A program made the position numbers and the translations under genes. Below are positions 37,436-45,111 of a stretch of DNA of 64,000 nucleotides, piece after piece; the stretch's first letter is position 1; each line of letters begins with the position of its first letter. The stretch comes from an uncultured Roseateles sp. (lineage in GTDB: Bacteria; Pseudomonadota; Gammaproteobacteria; Burkholderiales; Burkholderiaceae_C). The notes below the pieces were generated by a model that saw only the letters and a program-made list of their open reading frames with translations, ran no database searches and had not been told where the DNA came from. The DNA lies in NCBI RefSeq assembly GCF_963422335.1, contig NZ_OY729424.1, forward strand, positions 310,001 to 374,000. The letters run 5' to 3'.

Positions 37436-37465
37436 CCGGAACCTTGCCTCACGGCAGGGTTCCGG
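37436..37465. terminator. Hairpin between the convergent PEP-CTERM gene and argG
   Basis: A 13-bp stem (CCGGAACCTTGCC with GGCAGGGTTCCGG, one mismatch) and a 4-nt loop lies between two convergent stop codons. There is no real U-tract, but position and stability suit a bidirectional terminator. Confidence 0.6.
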
Positions 37466-37474
37466 CGCGCCAGA

Positions 37475-38797
37475 TTATTTGACTTGCGGCAGCGAGTTCG
37501 CCGTGCCGGGCGTCAGCAGCCCGACCTGGGAATAGGTCATCAGCTTCTCGCGGGTGTCGACGATGTCGAGGTTGCGCATCGTCAGCTGGCCGATGCGGTC
37601 CTGTGGCGTGAAGGCGCCCTCGACCTTTTCCATGCTCAGGCGCTCGGGCTTGTAGGTCAGATTGGCCGAGCGGGTGTCGAGCAGCGAATAGTCGTTGCCG
37701 CGGCGCAGTTCGATGGTCACCTCGCCGGTGACGGCGCGGGCCACCCAGCGCTGGGCGGTCTCGCGCAGCATGATGGCCTGCGGGTCGAACCAGCGGCCCT
37801 GGTAGAGCAGGCGGCCCAGCTTGCGGCCGTTATCGCGGTACTGCTCGATGGTGTCTTCGTTGTGGATGCCGGTGATCAGGCGCTCGTAGGCAATGAACAG
37901 CAGGGCCAGGCCCGGAGCCTCGTAGATGCCGCGGCTCTTGGCCTCGATGATGCGGTTCTCGATCTGGTCGCTCATCCCGAGGCCGTGCCGCCCGCCGATG
38001 CGGTTGGCCTCCATCAGCAGATCCACCGTGCTGGCGAAGGTCTGGCCGTTCAGCGCCACCGGCATGCCCTCTTCGAAGCGCACCGTGACTTCTTCGTGCT
38101 TGATTGCCACGTCCTCGCGCCAGAAGGCCACGCCCATGATGGGGTTGACGATCTTCATGCCGCTGTTCAGGAACTCCAGGTCCTTGGCCTCGTGGGTGGC
38201 GCCCAGCATGTTCGAGTCGGTCGAGTAGGCCTTCTCGGCCGACATCTTGTAACCGAAACCGGCCGCCGTCATGAAGGCCGACATCTCGGCGCGGCCACCC
38301 AGCTCGTCGATGAAGAGCTGGTCCAGCCAGGGCTTGTAGATCTTCAGCGCCGGGTTGGCCAGCAGGCCGTAGCGGTAGAAGCGCTCGATGTCATTGCCCT
38401 TGTAGGTGCTGCCATCGCCCCAGATATTGACGTCGTCCTCCTTCATCGCCTGCACCAGCATCGTGCCGGTGACGGCGCGGCCGATGGGCGTGGTGTTGAA
38501 GTAGGTCGCACCGGCGGTGGTGATGTGGAAGGCGCCGGCCTGCAGCGCGGCAATGCCCTCGCTGACCAGCTGCGAGCGGCAGTCGACCAGCACCGCCTTC
38601 TCGGCGCCGTACTGCATCGCCTTGCGCGGGATCTCGTCATAGTCCGGCTCGTCGGGCTGGCCCAGATTGGCCGTGTAGGCGTAGGGAATCGCGCCCTTGT
38701 TGCGCATCCAGTGCAGGGCCGCGCTGGTGTCCAGGCCGCCGGAGAAGGCGATACCGACCTTCTGGCCGGCGGGGAGGTTTTGAAGAATGGTAGACAT
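37475..38797 (-). CDS. argG: Argininosuccinate synthase
   Basis: 440 residues, the longer type-2 ArgG of many proteobacteria. It joins citrulline and aspartate using ATP in arginine biosynthesis. The PP-loop AFSGGLDTSAALHW (SGGLDTS about 19-25) binds ATP; GDGSTYKGNDIERF and ATHEAKDLEFLNSG are characteristic of this subfamily. A TTGACA -35-like box is present upstream on the minus strand, but no clear -10 follows at the right distance. Confidence 0.97.
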   Translation of the reverse strand: MSTILQNLPAGQKVGIAFSGGLDTSAALHWMRNKGAIPYAYTANLGQPDEPDYDEIPRKAMQYGAEKAVLVDCRSQLVSEGIAALQAGAFHITTAGATYFNTTPIGRAVTGTMLVQAMKEDDVNIWGDGSTYKGNDIERFYRYGLLANPALKIYKPWLDQLFIDELGGRAEMSAFMTAAGFGYKMSAEKAYSTDSNMLGATHEAKDLEFLNSGMKIVNPIMGVAFWREDVAIKHEEVTVRFEEGMPVALNGQTFASTVDLLMEANRIGGRHGLGMSDQIENRIIEAKSRGIYEAPGLALLFIAYERLITGIHNEDTIEQYRDNGRKLGRLLYQGRWFDPQAIMLRETAQRWVARAVTGEVTIELRRGNDYSLLDTRSANLTYKPERLSMEKVEGAFTPQDRIGQLTMRNLDIVDTREKLMTYSQVGLLTPGTANSLPQVK

Positions 38798-38828
38798 GGG
38801 CAGGAAGGACGAGGTTGGGTGACCGTTC

Positions 38829-38849
38829 GGGGGTTTCCCCCCTATTTTC
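38829..38849 (+). terminator. G/C hairpin followed by T-rich tract upstream of argG
   Basis: GGGGG-TTT-CCCCCC followed by TATTTTCT reads as an intrinsic terminator on the plus strand, where no gene is present. On the minus strand the same sequence lies in the argG leader region. It may stop antisense transcription into the methyltransferase gene or shape the argG 5' end. Confidence 0.35.
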
Positions 38850-38873
38850 TGTCAAATCGCTATGCGCACCGAT

Positions 38874-40061
38874 TCAGGCCAGCTGCATGAGCAGCAGATG
38901 GCCCATCACGTCGGCGCCCTGATTGCGCCGCAGCGCCGCGGTTTCGGTGCGCAGCAGGGTGAAACCGTACTGCTCCGCCAGCCGCTGCAGATAGGGCAGC
39001 GCATGGCGGTAGCGGCGCGTCTGCGCCAGCTCGACCTCATCGACCTGCGCCGCCTCGACCGAGAACAGAAAACGCCCGCCGGGCCGCAGCAGCCGCCGCA
39101 CATCGGCAAACACGGCGCTCAGATCACCCAGGTAGACGAACACATCGGCGGCGACGACCAGGTCGAAGCGCTCACTGCAGGCCTCCAGCCAGGCCGTCAG
39201 CTCGGCAGCGTCGAGTGCGTCGTAGAGCCCGCGCTGGCGAGCCTTGTCCAGCATCCTGTCGGACAGATCGACGCCCACCAGCCGCGCCGCCAGCGGCCGC
39301 AGCCAGGGCCCGCACAGGCCGGTGCCGCAGCCCAGGTCGAGCACCATCAACGCCTCGCCTGGTCCGTCATCAGCCAGCAGCTCGGCCAGCAGCTGCGGCG
39401 TGCGGTAGTCCAGCTCCTGCACCAGCGCCTGGTCGAAGCCCTCGGCATAGCCGTCGAACAGCTCCTTGACATAGGCGGTGGGGGCTTGCTCAGGCATCGC
39501 GTCCTCGCCCACGGTGGCCAGCACAAAGCGCATGTGCTGAGCGCGCTGCGGGTCAGCACCCAGGGCCAGCGCCCGCTGCAGCAGCTGCACGCCTTCGTCG
39601 TGCCGGCCCAGCCGCAAGAGCACATCACCGCACTGCATCAGCGAGATCACGCAGCCGGGCTCCAGCGCCAGGGTCGCGTCATAGCCGGCCAGTGCCTCGC
39701 CCAGGCGACCCAGCGCATACAGGCTGCGGGCACGACCGCGGGTGGCGAACAGGTCCCCGGCCTGGCTGGCCAGCACCACCTCGAAGCTGGCCAGTGCCGC
39801 ATCCGGCTGGCCAGCCGCCAGCTGGGCATTGCCCAGATTGGACAGGGCCGGCAGAAAGTCCGGCCGCTGCGCGGTGACCCGCGTCAGCAGCTCGACCGCC
39901 TCGCCATGCCGGCCCTGCTGGCCGGCAACAATGCCCAGCAGATGCAGCGCATCGAGATACAGGCCATCGTCAGGCGCGATTGCACCGTAGGCGGCCGCGG
40001 CCTCGTCCAGGCGACCGGCGCGGTGCAGGGCAAAGGCCGCATCGAGGCTGCCCCCGCTCAC
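38874..40061 (-). CDS. TPR-containing SAM-dependent methyltransferase
   Basis: 395 residues. About 170 N-terminal residues form tetratricopeptide repeats (AFALHRAGRLDEAAAAYGAI and further units). The C-terminal half is a class I methyltransferase with motif I VLDLGCGTGLCGPWL and later LVVAADVFVYLGDL. The start is GTG, overlapping the nitrilase stop as GTGA, so translation is coupled. The methyl acceptor is unknown; TPR fusion suggests a protein substrate or partner. Confidence 0.85.
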   Translation of the reverse strand: MSGGSLDAAFALHRAGRLDEAAAAYGAIAPDDGLYLDALHLLGIVAGQQGRHGEAVELLTRVTAQRPDFLPALSNLGNAQLAAGQPDAALASFEVVLASQAGDLFATRGRARSLYALGRLGEALAGYDATLALEPGCVISLMQCGDVLLRLGRHDEGVQLLQRALALGADPQRAQHMRFVLATVGEDAMPEQAPTAYVKELFDGYAEGFDQALVQELDYRTPQLLAELLADDGPGEALMVLDLGCGTGLCGPWLRPLAARLVGVDLSDRMLDKARQRGLYDALDAAELTAWLEACSERFDLVVAADVFVYLGDLSAVFADVRRLLRPGGRFLFSVEAAQVDEVELAQTRRYRHALPYLQRLAEQYGFTLLRTETAALRRNQGADVMGHLLLMQLA

Positions 40062-40879
40062 GCCAGCACCCTATGCGTCAACGCCGGCAGCTGCGTGCGC
40101 ACCGCCGCCAGCCGCGCCGCATCGACCTCGGCCACCACCACGCCCTCGCCCTCGGGCAACACGGCCAGCACCTCGCCCCAGGGGTCGACAATCATGCTGT
40201 GGCCCCAGGTGCGGCGGCCGTTCTCGTGCTTGCCGCCCTGGGCCGCGGCGATGACATAGCACTGGTTCTCGACCGCCCGGGCGCGCAGCAGCAGCTCCCA
40301 GTGGGCCTGGCCGGTGGTGTAGGTGAAGGCGGCGGGCACGCTGATCAGATCGCAGGGCGCGGCGCCCGGCGCAAAGCTCAGCGCCCGGTACAGCTCCGGA
40401 AAGCGCAGGTCGTAGCAGACGCTCAAGCCGACGCGCAACGGCCCGGCCTGCACGGCGGTGGGCGTGTCGCCCCGCTCCAGCACGCGGCCCTCGTCATAGT
40501 CCTCGCGGCCGTTGTTGAAACGGAACAGATGGATCTTGTCGTAGCGCGCCGCCTGAGCACCGTCGGGCGCGAACACCAGGCAGGCATTGCGCACGCGGGC
40601 CACATCGGGCGTACGCAGCGGCAAGGTGCCGGCGATCAGCCACAGCCCGTGCTCGCGGGCGGCCTGGCTGAGCATCTGCTGGATGGGGGCGTTCAGGTCG
40701 CCGGGCTCCTCGGCAATCTCCAGCTTGTCGGTATCGGCCCGGCCCATCAGGCAGAAGTACTCGGGCAGGCTGACCAGCTGCGCGCCCTGGGCGGCGGCCT
40801 CGGCGATCAGGCGCTTGGCGCTGACCAGATTGCGCGCCACATCGGGCGTCGACACCATTTGAACGGCGGCCAGCTTCAT
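40058..40879 (-). CDS. Nitrilase-superfamily amidase (Nit1/Nit2-like)
   Basis: 273 residues with the Glu-Lys-Cys triad visible: E40 (LVSLPEYF), K115 (RYDKIHLF) and C155 (GLSVCYDLRFPE). The Nit branch hydrolyses deaminated glutathione or omega-amides such as 2-oxoglutaramate. It stands 14 bp after yhdP in the same direction and overlaps the methyltransferase gene, making a three-gene operon. Confidence 0.9.
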   Translation of the reverse strand: MKLAAVQMVSTPDVARNLVSAKRLIAEAAAQGAQLVSLPEYFCLMGRADTDKLEIAEEPGDLNAPIQQMLSQAAREHGLWLIAGTLPLRTPDVARVRNACLVFAPDGAQAARYDKIHLFRFNNGREDYDEGRVLERGDTPTAVQAGPLRVGLSVCYDLRFPELYRALSFAPGAAPCDLISVPAAFTYTTGQAHWELLLRARAVENQCYVIAAAQGGKHENGRRTWGHSMIVDPWGEVLAVLPEGEGVVVAEVDAARLAAVRTQLPALTHRVLA

Positions 40880-40893
40880 TGCCTGCTCCTGAT

Positions 40894-43800
40894 TCAGTTA
40901 TTGGGGGCGGAGGCTGCCTCCGCAGCCCCTTCGACCTTGTGCTCCACCCGCTCGACCTTGGGATCGGCCCAGGGGCCGGTGACATGGAATTCGCGCGTGC
41001 CGGCCGCCATCATCGGCTTTCTCAGCAGCAGCTGCGCGAACAGGGTGCCCAGGCCGATGGCCGGGTTGATGGCCGCATAGGCCAGCGAGGCGGTGGTGGC
41101 GCTGATCTCGGGCACGACGATGACGCGCAGGTCCTGCGTCTCGCGCGCCAGATCGGTCAGCCCCTCCATCAGCACCACGGCCGAGACGCCACGCATGCGC
41201 AGATTGTTGGTGCTGGCCAGGCCCTGGTTGATCTTGACGTTGCCGCTGAAGCTGTCGAAGGCAAAGCCCTCCTGGAACAGATCGCGGAAATCCAGCGTGA
41301 AGCGGCGCGGCAGCGACTGCAGGCTCAGCACCCCCAGCAGCCGGCCGACGCCGGGGTCGGCCTTGAGGAACTGACCGGCGTCCAGCGCCACCGCGACCTG
41401 GCCGCTCATGCTCGGGTAGTCCGGGCTCAGCGGCGAACCGAGCCAGCTGACCTGGCCCGACATCTCGCCCTTGCCACCGCGCACCACCCGGCCGAGACCC
41501 AGGCGCTCGAGCAGATTGCCGGCGTCGGCAATCTTCATCTTGAAGTCCATCTGCGCGCGCCGCCTGGCCTGGCCGGGCTCGGCCGTCCAGGTACCGGTCG
41601 AGGTCAGCGTGGCATCGGCCTGGGCCAGCTGCAAGCGGCTCAGCCGCCACTCGCGTGCCGCACCGCTGTGCTGGGCCTCGACCTCCAGCTTGCCCAGCTT
41701 CAGGCCACGCAGCTCGAAATCGTCGATCACGATGTCCAGCGCCGGCACGCTGCTGGGCTGGCTGTCGAGCAGGCTCTCGACCGACTCGGCATCGGACTTG
41801 GGCAGGGACAGCCGCGCCAGCCGTGCGTAGACCCGCCCGGCGCCGCTGCGTGCGTCCCGGTATTCGACATAGCCGCTGAGCTGCTCGGCATCGATATTGG
41901 CCCGCCACAGCCCCTGGTCGGCGGCGGTGCTGGCCGAGCCGCGGTTGAGGGTCGCGCTCAGCTTGTTCAGCTTGCGGCCGCTGAGCTGCAACTCCTGGGC
42001 CCGCAGCGTCACGGCGCTCGGCGCATAGCCGGCATCCAGCACCTCGGCCGCACCATTGCTCGTACCCAGCACACGCTGCGCCAGCGTCTGCCAGGCATCG
42101 ACATTGGCCACGCCCAGATTGGCGCGGGCGTGCACGCCCGAGGGCGGCAGGCTGGGCAGGCTGTCCTGCACGGCGATCACGCCGCGCAGCACCCGGGGCT
42201 GGGCGGCGCTCAGATCGCGCTGGTATTGCAGCTGCAGCAGATTGCCGAGCTCGAAGCGCAGCGTGTCACGCGGGGGCTCGCGGCTGCCGGGCGCACGGAA
42301 CTCGGGCGACAACTGGGTCTGGTAGCGCAGGGGCAGGGCGGTGTCGGCGTCCTTGCGCAGCGGTGCGGGCAAATCCATCGCCAGGCCTTGCAGGCTGGAG
42401 CTCAGCTGCACCTCGGTCACGCCACGCACAAACCCCAGGTCCAGGCGGTAGGCGGTCTGGCCGCTGAAGGATTGCGCCAACCGCGACAGGGCGCCCAGCT
42501 CGCTGGCGCGGCGCAGGCCGTCGGCGCTGGCCGTGCCCTGGGCCGTGAAGCGCAGGTTGCCGTCGGGGGTGCTGCCGCCTTCCAGGCTGGCGTCGCCACC
42601 CAGGGTGCGCAGCGTGGCCCCCTGCACGGTGACGCCTTTTTGAGTGAAGTTGATGCGCCCTTTGACATTCGTCATCTGCGGCACGTCCGGGCGCAGGCGC
42701 AGGTCATTGGCGAGCAGCTGCACGGTGCCTTTGACAGTGGATTTGAGCGAGTCCGCCAGCGGTATCTGCAGCCCCAGGCTCAGCTCGGCGTTGCCGCCAC
42801 CGGTCGCCAGGGTCAGACCTTGCCCGGTCCAGTCGGCCACCGGCGAGCTGCGCACAAAGCGCAGCAGGTCGTTCAGCGGCCCGCGGCCGGTGCCGTCCAG
42901 CACCAGCACAGCGTTATGACTCAGGTCGCTGATGCCCCCCTTCACGCCCGCCAGCTCGACACCGAAGATGCGTGCCCGGCCATTGCGTATCTCCATGCTG
43001 CTGCGGTCGAACACCAGATCGGCATTGAGCTTCTCCATCGCCGGCCAGGGCGATTCGAAGGCCGGACGCCCCTCGGCCGCGGCACGGCTGGGCACATACG
43101 CAAACTGCAGGTCGCGGGCCTTGGCGGTGATGTGAAACTGGCCCTGGCGGCCGGCGTCGAACGGGAAATCCCACAGATCACCGCGTACCTTGAAGGTAGC
43201 GTCCTGGGCGCTGCCGGACTGGATCGCGTCGCGCACCCAGTGGCGCGTGTCGGCCGGGATCTGCAGCGGCAGGTAGCGCGCGGTGGCGCTGGCGCGGCCC
43301 TGGTCCAGGCGCCCGCTCATGTCCAGCACGCCGGGGAAGCGGCCGCCGCGCCCGGTGCCCGTGCCGGCGCCGGTGGTCCAGGTCGCTCCAAGCTCGCCAT
43401 GGGCATCGGCATTGGCGAACTTCACATCGCTGAGCTTGAGCTCGATCTTCGGCGCCTGGTCGGCGGGCTTGCTTTCGATCTGCCAGACGAGGTTGGCGCT
43501 GAGCCTGTCCAGCTCGATCAGCGGCTCTTCGAACACGCCCGGCAACTCCAGCGCACCGTTCTGTATCAGCAGCCGGCCCTCGCCGCCGCGCTCGGTGGCG
43601 CTGAGCTGCAGCTGGGCGTTGCGCAGCCCCGGGCGGCCGGCCACCTTGGGGTCGCCGGGCTGGTGCGAGGCAAAGCTCAGGCCGTTCAGCTGGGTCTTGA
43701 CCTTGTAGCTCAGCGGCTGGTCCAGCGGCCCCTCCCACTGCGCCGTCACGTCCCGCGCAATGCCCTTGGCCTGCAGCTCGACCAGCAGCTGGCGCAGCGC

Positions 43801-44982
43801 CTCGCCCATGGGCAGGCGCGAGCCGATCTGGGCCATCACCGCCAGATCGAGCTGCTGGGCGCTGAACTCGCCACCGCTGACGGCCGCCAGCGAGCCGTCG
43901 GCCGCCTGAAGCTGCCGCAGCTTGATGCCCAGATCGGAGCGCGGCCAGACCAGGCCATCGCCGGTGACGAAGCCCAGCTGGGTGGCCGTCACGCTCAAGC
44001 CCCTGCTGTCGCGCTGCAGGGCCAGCCGCCCCTGGATCTGCTCCAGATCGATGGCCTCGGCCTTGGGCGCCAGCCGCATCTGTACCGCGCGCAGGGCCAG
44101 ATCGACGGTAGCGCCGACGGCCTCGCCCTCCTTGACATCGATCCAGGCGCGCAGCGCGCCATCGCCCTCGCTGAGCTCGAACGGCAGCTGCACATGGCGC
44201 TTGAGCTCGCGCACATCAGCGCGCGGCAGATCGGCATGCAGCTGGCCGCTCCAGTGGCGCAGCTCGCCGGGCCGCTTCAGCAGCGATTGGCTGAAACGCC
44301 CGCGCAGGCTCAGGCGCTCGCCCCACAGCGGCGGCGGCGTGGCGTCCAGCCGCAGCTCGTGGCTGCGCAGGCCGTTGCGTATCACCAGATTCACATCGCT
44401 GAGCTTGAGCGGCGGTGCGTCATGAGCCTCGTCCAGCCAGCGCAGGGTGCCATGCAGCACGACGAATTCGTGCTGGCTGAAAAACCAGTCGGCCAGCTCG
44501 GCGCCATCGGTCGAGGCTCGGTCGGAGTCGTCCAGGCTCAGGCCGGCGACGAAGATCTTGCCCTGCTTGTCGCGCCGCACCTCCAGCTGCGGGCCGTCGA
44601 TCAACAGCTGCTCGAAGCGCAGCTCGAAGGCCAGCAGCGAGCGCGCCGACAACGCCGCCGACACCATGGGCAGGCGCAGCACCTCGCGGCTGTGGGCGTC
44701 GGAGAAGCGCAGATCGCGCATTTCTATGGCCGGCACCCAGCCGCCGGAGCGCACCTGGATGCTGCCGATGCTCAGCTTTAGCCCTAGTGCCGCCGAGGCC
44801 TGAGTCTCGATGCGGCCGCGCCAGTCGTCGATGTGCGGCAAAATTGCCCAGTGCAAGACCAACCAGGCCACCAGCACCAGGCTCCATGCCAATAACATCA
44901 GCGCCACCGCCCAACGGGCCAGGGCGCGCAACAGGCGGCCCGGTCGGCGGGTCGCAGCAAGAGCGGACGTGAACAAAGACAT
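40894..44982 (-). CDS. yhdP: YhdP family AsmA-like lipid-transport protein
   Basis: 1362 residues from the ATG at 44982; the frame is open far upstream only because it runs antisense to glnE. One N-terminal membrane helix (WAVALMLLAWSLVLVAWLVL) is followed by a very long periplasmic, repeat-rich beta structure with the AsmA-like C-terminal region (PFEL/DFRDLFQEGFAFDSFSG, TNNLRMRGVSAVVLMEGLTD). Proteins of this kind form bridge-like grooves that carry phospholipid to the outer membrane. Divergent from glnE. Confidence 0.88.
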   Translation of the reverse strand: MSLFTSALAATRRPGRLLRALARWAVALMLLAWSLVLVAWLVLHWAILPHIDDWRGRIETQASAALGLKLSIGSIQVRSGGWVPAIEMRDLRFSDAHSREVLRLPMVSAALSARSLLAFELRFEQLLIDGPQLEVRRDKQGKIFVAGLSLDDSDRASTDGAELADWFFSQHEFVVLHGTLRWLDEAHDAPPLKLSDVNLVIRNGLRSHELRLDATPPPLWGERLSLRGRFSQSLLKRPGELRHWSGQLHADLPRADVRELKRHVQLPFELSEGDGALRAWIDVKEGEAVGATVDLALRAVQMRLAPKAEAIDLEQIQGRLALQRDSRGLSVTATQLGFVTGDGLVWPRSDLGIKLRQLQAADGSLAAVSGGEFSAQQLDLAVMAQIGSRLPMGEALRQLLVELQAKGIARDVTAQWEGPLDQPLSYKVKTQLNGLSFASHQPGDPKVAGRPGLRNAQLQLSATERGGEGRLLIQNGALELPGVFEEPLIELDRLSANLVWQIESKPADQAPKIELKLSDVKFANADAHGELGATWTTGAGTGTGRGGRFPGVLDMSGRLDQGRASATARYLPLQIPADTRHWVRDAIQSGSAQDATFKVRGDLWDFPFDAGRQGQFHITAKARDLQFAYVPSRAAAEGRPAFESPWPAMEKLNADLVFDRSSMEIRNGRARIFGVELAGVKGGISDLSHNAVLVLDGTGRGPLNDLLRFVRSSPVADWTGQGLTLATGGGNAELSLGLQIPLADSLKSTVKGTVQLLANDLRLRPDVPQMTNVKGRINFTQKGVTVQGATLRTLGGDASLEGGSTPDGNLRFTAQGTASADGLRRASELGALSRLAQSFSGQTAYRLDLGFVRGVTEVQLSSSLQGLAMDLPAPLRKDADTALPLRYQTQLSPEFRAPGSREPPRDTLRFELGNLLQLQYQRDLSAAQPRVLRGVIAVQDSLPSLPPSGVHARANLGVANVDAWQTLAQRVLGTSNGAAEVLDAGYAPSAVTLRAQELQLSGRKLNKLSATLNRGSASTAADQGLWRANIDAEQLSGYVEYRDARSGAGRVYARLARLSLPKSDAESVESLLDSQPSSVPALDIVIDDFELRGLKLGKLEVEAQHSGAAREWRLSRLQLAQADATLTSTGTWTAEPGQARRRAQMDFKMKIADAGNLLERLGLGRVVRGGKGEMSGQVSWLGSPLSPDYPSMSGQVAVALDAGQFLKADPGVGRLLGVLSLQSLPRRFTLDFRDLFQEGFAFDSFSGNVKINQGLASTNNLRMRGVSAVVLMEGLTDLARETQDLRVIVVPEISATTASLAYAAINPAIGLGTLFAQLLLRKPMMAAGTREFHVTGPWADPKVERVEHKVEGAAEAASAPNN

Positions 44983-45111
44983 GAATTCGGGGGCACCAGC
45001 AGTGGTACGAACAACAACGGCGCCGACGCACAGGCGGTCGGGCGATACACCCGCTCCTCCCTTCGCCCCCGGCTGCGGGCGCCAGCAATCTAGCACAGCG
45101 CCGCAGCTGCC

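Noticed and set aside
40879..44781. A 1300-codon plus-strand open frame
   Set aside because: Low-complexity, Gln/Ala/Arg/Gly-rich translation antisense to yhdP; no domain recognised.
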